Positions 49,301 to 60,005 of a stretch of 64,000 bases of DNA are shown in pieces (within the stretch, counting starts at the first letter, position 1; every line of letters starts with the position of its first letter). The translations under genes and the position numbers were made by a program. Origin of the DNA: Gigantopelta aegis (taxonomy: Eukaryota; Mollusca; Gastropoda; Neomphalida; Peltospiridae); the NCBI RefSeq assembly GCF_016097555.1, contig NC_054706.1, positions 74,959,627 to 75,023,626 on the forward strand, written 5' to 3'. The notes beneath the pieces are model-generated. The model worked only from the letters and a program-made list of their open reading frames with translations. It searched no databases and was not told the origin of the DNA.

Positions 49301-52300
49301 CACTTTGTTTCTATTTGCATGCTGTGTTTCTGTTCTGTTGCTGTGTTTCACTTTGTTTCTATTCTGCATGCTGTGTTTCTGTTCTGTTGCTGTGTTTCAC
49401 TTTGTTTCTATTCTGCATGCTGTGTTTCTGTTCTGTTGCTGTGTTTCTATTCTGTATACTGTGTTTCTGTTCTGTTGCTGTGTTTTACTTTATTTCTATT
49501 CTGTATGCTGTGTTTCTGTTTTGTTGCTGTGTTTTACTTTGTTTCTATTCTGTATGCTGTGTTTCTGTTCTGTTGCTGTGTTTCTGTTCTGTTGCTGTGT
49601 TTTAGTTTGTTTCTATTCTGTATGCTGTGTTTCTGTTCTGTTGCTGTGTTTCTATTCTGTATGCTGTGTTTCTGTTCTGTTGCTATGTTTTACTTTATTT
49701 CTATTCTGTATGCTGTGTTTCTGTTCTGTTGCTGTGTTTTACTTTATTTCTATTCTGTATACTGTGTTTCTGTTCTGTTGCTGTGTTTTACTTTGTTTCT
49801 ATTCTGTATACTGTGTTTCTGTTCTGTTGCTGTGTTTCACTTTGTTTCTATTCTGTATGCTGTGTTTCTGTTCTGTTGCTGTGTTTTACTTTATTTCTAT
49901 TCTGTATGCTGTGTTTCTGTTCTGTTGCTGTGTTTTACTTTGTTTCTATTCTGTATACTGTGTTTCTGTTCTGTTGCTGTGTTTCTATTCTGTATACTGT
50001 GTTTCTGTTCTGTTGCTGTGTTTTACTTTGTTTCTGTTCTGTTGCTGTGTTTTACTTTGTTTCTATTCTGTATGCTGTGTTTTACTTTGTTTCTATTCTG
50101 TATACTGTTTCTGTTCTGTTGCTGTGTTTTACTGTGTTTCTATTCTGTATACTGTGTTTCTGTTCTGTTGCTGTGTTTTACTTTGTTTCTGTTCTGTTGC
50201 TGTGTTTTACTTTGTTTCTGTTCTGTTGCTGTGTTTCTGTTCTGTATACTGTGTTTCTGTTCTGTTGCTGTGTTTCTGTTCTGTATACTGTGTTTCTGTT
50301 CTGTTGCTGTGTTTCTGTTCTGTATACTGTGTTTCTGTTCTGTTGCTGTGTTTTACTTTGTTTCTGTTCTGTTGCTGTGTTTCTGTTCTGTTGCTGTGTT
50401 TTACTTTGTTTCTGTTCTGCATGGTGTGTTTCACTTTTCTTTCTGTTCTGTATGGTGTGTTTCACTTTCTATTCTGCATGCTGTGTTTCACTTGGTTTCT
50501 ATTCTGCATGCTGTGTTTCACTTTCTTTCTATTCTTGTTGGCGTGTTTCACTTTCTTTCTATTCTGTTTGGTGTGTTTCAGTTGTGCATGCTATTTCACT
50601 TTGTTTCAGTTCTGTTTGCCGTCGTCTTCCACTTTGTTTCCATTGTGCATTGTGTTTCACTTCTTTTTTAGTTTCTTTTCTGCATGCTGTGTTTTACTAT
50701 GTTCTGTTCTGTTGCTGTGTTTCATTATGTTTCTGTTGTACATGCTGATTCATTTTATTTCTTTTGTTTACTGTTTTTCTTTGTTTCTAGTCTGCATGCT
50801 GTACATGTTTCACTTTGTATTTCTAATGCTGTACATGTTTCACTTTGTTTCTATTATGCATGTAGTGTTTCAGTTTTGTATGCTGTTTCACTTTGTGTTA
50901 ATTCTGTAAGTTATGTTTCACTTTGTTTCTGTTATGTATGCTATATTTTATTTTGTTTCAGTTCTATATGCTGTTTCACTTTGTTTCATTTCTGTATGCT
51001 GTGTTTCACTTTGTTTCAGTTCTGTATGCTGTGTTCCACTGGTTTCCATATATTCTGCTGTCACTCTGAGCGAGCTAGTAAACGGTGGCTGGCCGTCGAT
51101 CTGACAGGAATTTCCATCGGTATCATAGGATGTTACCTCCCAGCTGTGCATTACGCATTCTATTGTTTATCTGTAAGTATTCAGTAACAGTTTTATTTGC
51201 CATACAATACACATTCTATTTTGTCCCGGTCATTTATGAGATTACAATAAACGTTTTGTGACAGAATTGGTCAGTTATACCTGATTGTAGAATTATGCAG
51301 CTAAAATATTGAACATTGCATTCCAGGGCTAGAAATGAAAAAAAAAATCTACATGCACCAGGTGCATGCTGAATTTTTTTACATGCACCATTAAAATTCT
51401 GCATGCACCAAAAATAAGGTAAATTCTGTTAACAATGAGGAAAATACTATTTTAATTACCTTGATTACAGTGTTGATTTTTTTTTATACGAAGCTATTCG
51501 GAATTATTCGGCAATACTTATATTTATTTATTAACAGTACCGGAACGTTATACAACTGCGTTTATTACTGATTCTTGATCAAATTAGAAAATTTCACCCA
51601 ACGTAAACGCCTTACAGAAATCTATAATAGGCTTATTACAAAAACGTACGAATATTTGTGTTTTGTATTAAGCAAGTTATCAACTTTTTAACTCGATAAG
51701 ATCTGTTGGTATAATATAAATTAGCCTACGGAATTTGACGCGAAGTTGTGATTGAAATAATCACTGGCTGACTTCAAGTCAACTACGCCAGTAACGCACC
51801 TGCACGTTCGCAATCATCTGATCAAGTGCCCATACCTGAGGTCGAAAATGTTCAAGGCAGTTAAGGTACTTTGTATCAGATCTGGCGGAGTTCAATTTGT
51901 CAGTGACGACAACTGTGTTATGCACGTGGATACCCCAAAGTCGGTCTCAACCACCTTCCCTAATACTATTCACGGATATAACCGAGATATTGCCGGCAAT
52001 TTTTGCAAATATATTTCACGGAAATGACCAAACAACCATTGTTGTAAGTAGGATTATGGGATACAAAATGGATGCGCCCATAAGATAAAAGTTATCGTTT
52101 TCATGTGGCGAACAGATTACGAAATGCATACGCAAAATTCAACAACTTGAGTCTGAATCTGGTAGACAACAGGATACTAGTATACACAATACACAGTACT
52201 TGAAAAATATTAGCATGCACCGCGTGCACCCAGTTTTAAAAGTTACATGCACACGCAAAAATCAGCATGCACCGGTGCATGTACTAACACTGCATTTCGA

Positions 52301-55300
52301 GCCCTGCATTCATTATTTGTGGGGTTTTATTAGTAAGTGGACTCATGTTTGGAATAACATGATTCCCCCCCCCCATCATATTTCAAACTAGACATGAGTA
52401 AGAACATTTTGTTAGACAGTCATGGTTGAAAAAAATCGGGGTGGGGTTTGGGGTTCTTAAATTAAGTTTTTAGTGTATTACAGGGCTAGCTCTGGGTGAA
52501 CAACACATTTTGCCAAATTGTCTCTTAACCTTCGAAAATTGCAGAAATCAACAGTTATCTTTAAAAAACAAATTTTACATGAAATTATTTTGCCATATTA
52601 AAATAAAATTCCCCAACTACTTTCAAAATTCATAATTGGCGAATTTGGCGAGTGCCAGAGCTAGCCCTGTACTATAGTGTCATTGTAGACTGATTATTAG
52701 TTCATTTGAAACAATGTTTTGTATGGGGTTTTTCAGATATGGCGTGATATTTATTTGCTATCGGTATTTGTTCTGAGTACTGCCGTGTTGTGTCTCCAGC
52801 TACACCCAAGATTCTTCACCCACCGGTGGTTCCACATACGGATGTTGTTATACTGCTCCCTTGTCGGGTACGGACTGATCCCCACGGCTCACTGGATCTA
52901 CCTCAACGGAGGCTGGTCCTCCAGGATAGTTCAGGTCAGTGTCCACCTACTCTGGAGCCATCCCAGCTTATCACACATCTAGTGAATATCCTTCTTTTCA
53001 CAACACATTCCAACAGTGTACAACAGTCCCTTCCTCATCACATTCCATGGCTTGAAATAGCCGCCTGCAAAGAAAAACAGTCCATTTTTCTAACATGTCA
53101 AATAAAAATTCAGCTGCTAAACTTACTGAAAAAATCACAGGTCATTTCTCAAGTGTCAGGTGTATGTACGATTATCTCATCTTCTATTTAGCTGAGGCTG
53201 AGCTTGTAATTGTGTTACATTTTAATTATATAATGCTCTACAATACATCTCATAGGTCCTAATTTTCTACACACTTTCTCAAACCCTCCACTCACCCTGT
53301 GCAGTCTTTATTTCCAGCAGACCATATTTCTTCTATTGGGCTGCTTTTAAAAAGAAATAGCAGTAGGCCATCTTTTACTTCCTGTTTCGAGCCCTGCATT
53401 TATACCCCATCCTAGCTTCCACTAAAAAGGATGTTTATAAGCAATTTGAGTTTGGCTGAAAACAAAATGAAATTGGAAAGTGTTTTGGAAGTAACAATAA
53501 TGTTCCATTTATTGTATTTTCAGATCTTTGTGCCAAAGGTGACCACCATGTATTTGTTAGGAATGCTGGCCTTTGCATTTTATATAACAAAATTTCCTGA
53601 AAGAATGTTTCCAGGTATTTGTACAGAAATCTGTTACATGGCATCAATACTTAAATCAAGAGATGTGTTATTAATTTGCAGCATGATTGAAGACTTTTAA
53701 ATACATTTGTATTAACTGAAGGTTAAAGTTTATTTTGTTTAACGACACCTCTAGAGCACATTGATTAATTAGTCATCGGCTATTGCCTGTCAAATATTTG
53801 GTAATTCTGACAATGACATGTAGTCTTTAGGAGAAATCTGCTAGTTTTCCATTAGCAGCAAGGAATCTTTTATATGCATGTTTCCACAGACAGAACGTCA
53901 CATACCATAGCCTTTGATATACCAGTTGTGGGGCACTTGTTGGTACAGTAAAACCTTTGAGAATGGGTCCACCAAGGGGATTTGATCCATCAACACAAGC
54001 ACCTCGTGCGAGTGCTCTACTAACTGATCTAGATCACAGGAGTCGGAATGTAGCTCAGTGGTAGAGCACTCGCCTCCCATTCATTGGCTCCTATGATTGA
54101 TCCCACACAAACCAATGACCGACTATAGGCAGACATTCTGATAATTCTTTTTCACTCAAGGCTATCAGTACTAAACGGAGACATTTTGTTTTTGCGATTT
54201 TAACCTACATTGTATATTACGTCCAATCTGCATCAGTAACCCGATGCAAACAAATGAATGTATTATCAATATATATACTCTTCAAAAGAAGAAACGCAAA
54301 ACCACATTGTCGTAACATTTGGAGAATTGATTTAATTATTGAATGGTGAGTCCGATAATTACCAAATGTTGCAGGATTGTTCACAATTCACTCTAGTCCA
54401 TTGTGAGTAAGTGATAGGACACACCACCAAGGTCAAGGTCATCTGGAGTCAATACCGGGTGTGGCCTCCGCGTGTGTTGACAACTGCCTGGCACCGCCTG
54501 CCCATTGAAGCAACCAGAGTACGGATGACGTCCCGGGGGATGGTGGCCCACTCGGCCTGCAAGGCTGCTGCCAGCTCGGGCAGAGTCTGGGGCTGTGGTT
54601 GTCGCTGTCGGAGGCGTCGGTCCAACTCGTCCTATAGATGCTCAATTGGGTTCAAATCCGGTGATATCGATGGCCAAGGAAGGACATTAATGTTGTTGTT
54701 CTGTAGGAAAGCCGTTGTGAGACGTGCTGTGTGAGGCCTGGCGTTGTCATGTTGGAACACTGCGTTGGCGTTGGCCATAACTGGAACGATGTGTGGCCGG
54801 AAGATCTGGTCAATGTAGCCCTGTGCATTCAGGTTGCCCTGCACGTGGACCAGGTCAGTTCTGCCAGTGTGTGAGATGGCTGCCCACACCATGACACTAC
54901 CCCCGCCGAATCTGTCCACTTCCTGCACGCAGTTTGCCGCATAACGTTCACCACGACGCCTATACACGCGACATCTTCCATCATGACGTCGGAGCAGAAA
55001 TCGGGACTCGTCACTGAACCACACCTGTCTCCATCGCAGTTGAGGCCATTGTCGATGAATCTGGCACCACTGCAGTCGGAGTCGACGGTGTTGTGGTGTT
55101 AAGATGACACCTCGAACTGGACGTCTGGCACGAATTCCTACCTCACGTAGGCGGTTCCGTACGGTCTGGTCGGATATCCTGCGCAAACCTGGTATTGCTG
55201 CGGTTGTGGAGGTGGCAGTAGTCAATCGTTCCCGAAGGTGGCGTACCCAGATGTAGCGGTCCTGCCCGGGGGTAGTGACCCGTGGTCGACCGGATCTAGG

Positions 55301-55956
55301 GAGGTCACGTGTTGATCCATGTTGCTGGTAACGGTCCCACAGTCTGGAGATGGTGCTTGGGGACACATGGAATGCCCTGGCAACGGCCGTTCTGGATTCG
55401 CCTGCATCTAGTCGGCCGATGGCATTGTTTCTCTGCGGTTCACTGAGACGTGGCATGTCCTGGATTGTCAACTGTCGGCCAGATACAGAGGCCAGGCAAG
55501 TGAACACCCTGCACTTTTATACTGTCGGTGTTCATGTTGCACGTGCAGACAACGCACGTGCAGTGGTGACATGGTTTGCACGTGGCTGCGTTTTTGCGAA
55601 TATTCACATTTTGGAACTTTATTGTACAGTAGCTGCGTTTTATCGAATGTAACCGTGGGAATGTGTTTGGGACATGCAATGACCTTATATTCACAAAGCA
55701 TGAACCGGTAGGAAACATAAAATCGGAGTTATAACCCATTTGTACCCTTTTGCGTTTCTTTTTTTGAAGAGTATACTATTATCCATATAAATAATATTCT
55801 AATTCTCCTTGTTTTGATTCACTTTTAGGCACGTTTGACTTCCTAGGATCAAGTCATCAGTGCTGGCATGTGATCATAGTCATAGCATTTGCCTGGTGGA
55901 CTAAAGCTGGAGAAGAGATCATGTTGTTTAGAACATCCAATCAGTGTCATGAATAG
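46341..55956 (+). CDS. PAQR3: PAQR3-type progestin/adipoQ receptor, seven-helix Golgi protein
   Basis: Six coding exons: 46341-46618, 47109-47271, 51020-51172, 52737-52934, 53524-53614 and 55829-55956, all GT-AG and phase-compatible, giving 336 residues (vertebrate PAQR3 is about 311). Diagnostic blocks are PFVVKGYRVFLPFSLCLK, SNETVNIWTH, CMLCSTGFHIFCCH, RWLAVDLTGISIGIIGCY, YGLIPTAHWIYLNGG, FYITKFPERMFPG and SSHQCWHV. The zinc-site signature of the family is complete: SxxxH (STGFH), the Asp of DLTG, and HxxxH (HQCWH). Known family role: PAQR3 (RKTG) sits in the Golgi membrane and tethers Raf kinase; I infer the same location. The N-terminal 75 residues are not conserved, and ATGs at 46341 and 46344 are both possible starts. 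Intron 2 (47272-51019) is mostly a minisatellite built from the exon 3 acceptor, intron 5 holds a Tc1 element, and the stop codon is copied into a 25-bp tandem repeat. Confidence 0.94.
47836..51019 (+). repeat. PAQR3 intron 2 minisatellite grown from the exon 3 acceptor
   Basis: About 3.2 kb of roughly 30-bp T-rich units of the form GTTTCAGTTCTGTATGCTGT plus GTTTCACTTT, on the order of 100 copies. The real 3' splice site and exon 3 start read TTTCAG|TTCTGTATGCTGTGTTCCACT, so the unit is the acceptor plus about 20 coding bases. From about 49,190 to 50,450 a higher-order form dominates, in which TTTCTATTCTGTATGCTGTG alternates with TTTCTGTTCTGTTGCTGTG. All three plus frames stay open over long spans (up to 734 codons) because the unit has no stops; these hydrophobic CMLCFTLF-type translations are not evidence of a protein. 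The array ends directly at exon 3. Confidence 0.92.
51324..52306. mobile_element. CAGGGC-ended element in PAQR3 intron 3
   Basis: CAGGGCTAGAAATG at the left is matched by CATTTCGAGCCCTG at the right, with CATTC directly at both flanks. Palindromic GCACCAGGTGC and GCACCGGTGC motifs sit near the ends, and ACATGCACC is repeated subterminally on both sides. 983 bp, no transposase. Confidence 0.7.
52491..52669. mobile_element. 179-bp MITE with CAGGGCTAGCTCTGG ends
   Basis: CAGGGCTAGCTCTGG at 52491 has an exact inverse, CCAGAGCTAGCCCTG, ending at 52669. Small non-coding interior; belongs with the other CAGGG-ended elements by terminal sequence. Confidence 0.75.
53720..54045 (-). repeat. SINE family A copy, reverse
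   Basis: TTTGTTTAACGACACCTCTA, AGTCATCGGCTATTGCCTG, TTCCATTAGCAGCAAGGAAT and a diverged head complement with TTTGATCCATCAACACAAGC. It lies in PAQR3 intron 5. Confidence 0.8.
54048..54125 (+). repeat. tRNA-like SINE head fragment
   Basis: AATGTAGCTCAGTGGTAGAG is a good A box and TGATTGATCCC a weak B box. It faces the neighbouring reverse SINE, making a small inverted pair. The lack of a full acceptor stem argues against a tRNA gene. Confidence 0.55.
54276..55773 (-). mobile_element. Tc1-type transposon, nearly whole
   Basis: TACTCTTCAAAAGAAGAAAC at 54276 and its near-exact inverse ending at 55773 are terminal repeats, flanked by TA duplications. The element is 1,498 bp, within the usual Tc1 size, and lies in PAQR3 intron 5 in reverse orientation. 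The terminal repeats differ at only a few positions, suggesting a young copy. Confidence 0.93.
54449..55456 (-). pseudogene. Tc1-type DD34E transposase with one in-frame stop
   Basis: From MPRLSEPQRNNAIGRL at 55456 the frame runs to 54632, where TAG stands in place of the usual Trp of the EHLWDEL motif. It then continues in the same frame (DELDRRLRQ ... AVVNTRGGHTRY) to a TGA at 54449, for 335 codon positions. Paired helix-turn-helix DNA-binding motifs occupy about the first 110 residues (VSPSTISRLWDRY, DQTVRNRLRE). The catalytic triad is WFSDESRF, FQHDNARPHT and PDLNPIEHL, with 34 residues between the second Asp and the Glu. GGGSVMVWAAIS is the conserved central motif. A single TGG-to-TAG change is the only break I see. 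The alternative upstream ATG at 55507 adds 17 residues and is unlikely to be used. Confidence 0.9.
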
Positions 55957-56077
55957 GACATCCAATCAGTGTCATGAATAGGACATCCAATCAGTGTCAT
56001 GAATAGGACATCCAATCAGTGCAATGGATAGATTGTTCGACCAGCACCATGGGTAGTATGCCCAATCAGTGTCATAA
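55931..56077 (+). repeat. 25-bp tandem repeat that includes the PAQR3 stop codon
   Basis: The last coding bases and stop of PAQR3, AACATCCAATCAGTGTCATG followed by AATAG, form the first unit (55931-55955). Exact or near-exact copies follow at 55956, 55981 and 56006, with two more decayed units up to about 56,077. The real stop is in the first unit and the copies lie in the 3' UTR. AATAAA at 56077-56082 follows immediately. Confidence 0.9.
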
Positions 56078-58680
56078 ATAAAAACCAGTCTTGTGGTCCA
56101 TGATATACTGAAACATTCTGCACACTGCTATGATTTTGTTATTATGCAAGACATGTTTGCTAGTTGTTAAAGCAATGCTACATATTTTTTTACATCTTTT
56201 ATGATTTTTTATACAAATTTTATTTACTGATAAAAATTACAATCAACATTACTACAATATTAAATATTATAGATGTTTAAACTTTTTTCACCAAGTGTAA
56301 ATATTAATTTAATTTATAGCAATAAATATCAATTTATGATTATATAGACAATACTAGAAGTAGTGTCTATAATACTGTCACAGACTAAACCAAGATTGCC
56401 GGCTATGGGTAGAAAGTAGAGCTAAATTAGTCCATTGTTGATTTTTACTTCTCTAAAACTGTATCTGCGGGGAGGAGTCTTAACCCAGGTTAAATATTTG
56501 TCATTCTGTCTACATGGCATATAGAAAATAACATGGGTTAGTGTTTCTGGTCTGTGACGTCATGGAATGTTAAAACTGTTTGATGTATTAGCAATACCCC
56601 GTTTCCGACAGAAGAAAACCATATAAAAACAAAAAAACTATATACATTCCTACCTTGTTCTGTTTGATTCATATCTTTTATCACCTTACTTTTTTTTTTT
56701 TTTATCTTTTAGATTTTTAGTTTTTACAAGGTTCTAACATATTATTTATATTATATATGGATTTCAGTAGACAACCGCCATGACCTCTATGATGAAGTCA
56801 AAACACCATGATTTAATCCGGGTTATCCATCTATATGAGAATGTAAAAATGGAATTTAAAGTTAACCCAGGTTAAAATTTAGCTCTGCAATTTAGTTCCA
56901 CATTTTTTACTCTGTAAGTGTTTAAACAGGGTAAAAAAAAACACCTCATGTAGACGGATGTAGGCCAACATTTTAAGAGAATGTCAGACGAGTTTGTCAT
57001 GGTAAGACAAATTTTTACAAAATAATTCCATTCTGACCCAAGTTTATCCAGGCTTATAAAAAGATCTGTTACACGAGCCATGCAAGTACGATTTACATGA
57101 CTATATACATTTGATATGCTGTGCACTTAATATTTATGGCATGACTGCACTGAGATTATAGGATGTGAGGCTATGTGGAATTGTCACCTACTTAATAAAA
57201 ACTTTGTGATAATTATTAATTAAAATTGTGGTGGTCCTTTTTAATACTGATTCAAAATTAAGACTGGAATTTTGTTTTATCAGAATCCTGTGATAAATGT
57301 TTCTTTTTGAATCCAATATACCCCAAAGTGGAGTCTGGGTCTGGTGAGTGTGTTACCAGTCGAAAAAGAAACGGGACTGAATCAAATAAGACAAAACACA
57401 CTGCATATATGGTGGTGCAAACTACAGATCTGGCAAAAGATGAAAGAGAAGATGCACTACTATACTTATACACAACCAGATGCACAAAGTTTGAACCTTC
57501 CTTTTTAATTCTTCTTAATACAAAACAGAAAAGGTGTATATTAATAAATGTGGAATTCTCATAATTACTGTTGGTGTTTACAGAAGGAACTATATTCTAA
57601 AGATATGAACACATTTAATATATATATATATACACATGTATAGTGAAACCGGTTTAATCGGGACCCTGAACAAACGGGAATCCTGTCAAAACAGGCCAAG
57701 TTTCATGGTTCAGAATGTTCTAATTTATTGTAAAACACGACTCTAAACACTGGATCCTGTCTAAATGAGATCAATATTAGGTCCCCGGTGTGATCCGGTT
57801 TAAACAGGTTTCATGGTATTTTGACAGCACAACATTTACAGACTTAGGTGTCAAAATACACCAGACACAGTCTCTTTGCCACACTTGCCAGACCAAGACC
57901 CAGCTTCAGTGTGTGTTGTGTCTTAACTGTATAATCCAGGTCACAAACTCTGCTCATCTACTTCTGTGAACTAAAAACAAAACATTACAAGGAGTGTTTT
58001 ACAATGATCATACTAGTATTTATTTTAGTTTTGTGGTTTATTGTCAGTGCGTGGTATGGTGAGTGATTTTTTCAAATATTCGACAAAAGTAATCGAGACC
58101 AGTAGATGTTTTCACCAGTTTTTGCTAGTTTTACATAAAGGGGGCATTATGGAGTACATGTGGGTGTCATGTACACTTCTAGAAGGATACATTTTAAGAT
58201 ATATTATTATTAAATATTATATTTATTAACAAGGTATCTTTTGTGTGCACGAGACAGTTTTAGTGGGGAAACCCGATATATTTTACCAGCAAGGTATCTT
58301 TTATGTGTACCAGACAGTTTTAGAGAGAAAACCTGATGCATTTACTAGCAAGGTATCTTTTGTGTGCACCATCTCACCACATACAGAAAAAGGCAGAACA
58401 TATCGACTGGCCGTTAATTATGTTGGGTATATATTAGTGTTTTAAAAAATATTGTTATGTTTTGTAATTAAATATACAGTTCAAGGAGTTCAGTATTATT
58501 AGCCTTTATGGGCAAACTACATTCTGGCATTCATAACTCCTCACATGCACTTATTTATATGCAAGTACAATTTCTGTGACATTTATCTTATTTAATAGAT
58601 TTGATAGGGAAATATTTACATAATAAATTACTTTTCTTATGTTTGATATTGTGAGCTTGTTTTTGCTAAAATTAGCAGCT
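56078..58680. other. PAQR3 3' flank, gene-free
   Basis: AT-rich sequence. 57,641-57,820 looks like a small MITE (TAGTGAAACCGGTTTAA against TTTAAACAGGTTTCATGGTA), and 58,230-58,370 holds three copies of a 58-60-bp unit around AGCAAGGTATCTTTTGTGTG. The 85-codon frame at 57307 shows no family. No exon is supported. Confidence 0.5.
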
Positions 58681-58686
58681 GTTTTT

Positions 58687-58930
58687 AACTCAATTAAAGT
58701 TTGTTTTAACAACTCCACTAGAGCACATTGATTTATTAATCATCGGCTATTGTATATCGGAGGAAACCTGCTACATTTTATAAGCACTTTCCCAGACAGG
58801 AAAGCACATACCACGGCACTAGTTTGGAAAGAGAAAACCCCAATCAGCTGAATGGATCCACCGAGGTGGTTCGATTCTGCAACGCGAACACCTCAGGCAG
58901 GCACTTGAGCGACTAAGCTAAACTTGGTTA
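58687..58930 (-). repeat. SINE family A copy, reverse
   Basis: CTAGAGCACATTGATTTATT, AATCATCGGCTATTG, GGAGGAAACCTGCTACATTT and GGAAAGCACATACCACGGCA, ending in a diverged head complement (GTGGTTCGATTCTGC). Confidence 0.75.
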
Positions 58931-59756
58931 AAGACACCAAGCCATAAGGTTTAATAATATATTAAAAAATATATATAAGAAATATTAATCATCATAAAAT
59001 ACTAATATTTGACCTGACTTAATGTAGATGTGGTCCGATAGCCCTGAAGCAGGACAAACCAATAACATATTCTATTGATTAAGCATTATGCCTTGTACAC
59101 AAGCCAGGCACGGATGATTTTGACAAAAACCTTCGAAATATTTTTGTCTCCAAACAGAAGAGATGGACTATATAAATAAAACACAGAACACAGCTTTCAG
59201 CTTCATTGTATATTTTAATGATGGAAAAACATTTTCCAGTGTATTTAATTATACCCATCTTACTGACTACACCAAGTGTGTAATTTTACAGTTTACTGTA
59301 AGTTACGACAACTTGCACCTCATAAAATTTTGTTCTTATTAAGTATTTACAGAGATCTTGTAATAAAGCATCATTTCACAGCCATTAATGAATATCATCA
59401 CACCTCATATCACTACAGCCAAGTTGCACTAGGTGTTACGTCTGTAATATGTATACCTGATAGTGAAATACACACATACTTAATACAATCATGGTGTATA
59501 TAACATGTACTGAATCTCATCCACAATATTTTTCACAATACAGATCACCTATAAATAACCTAAAAATTCCATACTTGTAATAAACATCTGCTGTATCTCT
59601 TTTTGGTAAGATAGTGAACATGTGCAGCATAGTTGTTTTGTGATGTCACACAAAGGACATAATGGTGGTTCCTACGTGGCTAAAAGACTAAATATAAACT
59701 CGGTTATCTCATTAGGTAAACATGAACTAGTCGGGGTTATCTTTTGTGCTAGTAAA

Positions 59757-60005
59757 GGAATGTTTAACGACACCCAGCACATTTTAAACTATGGCTGTTA
59801 GGTGTCTCAACACACATGGTAACTACACATATGGTCCTAACAATTAGCAGCAGGGTATATTTTCATACACTTCCCCTCAAAGAATAATAGCATATGCCAC
59901 AGCCCCAGATATACCAAACATCAAACACTGGAATGGGGAAAACACCTATAATGGATATATCCATCAAACAGGACAAGTCTTGCGACCCACTTGGCTACAT
60001 CCCTT
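59757..60005 (-). repeat. SINE family A-like copy, diverged, reverse
   Basis: GTTTAACGACACCCAGCACA, TTAGCAGCAGGGTATATTTT, CATATGCCACAGCCCCAGAT and the head complement CCACTTGGCTACATCCC. More diverged than other copies. Confidence 0.6.

Noticed and set aside
48705-50909. A 734-codon open frame of hydrophobic CFSVAVF/CMLCF repeats, with other long frames in phase shift.
   Set aside because: It is the translation of the PAQR3 intron minisatellite, whose T-rich unit lacks stops in all plus frames. No start context, no conserved domain.
54829-55014. Extra frames across the Tc1 transposase on both strands.
   Set aside because: Shadow frames of the transposase.
57307-57564. An 85-codon hydrophilic frame downstream of PAQR3.
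   Set aside because: No domain, no splice context or conservation that I can judge.
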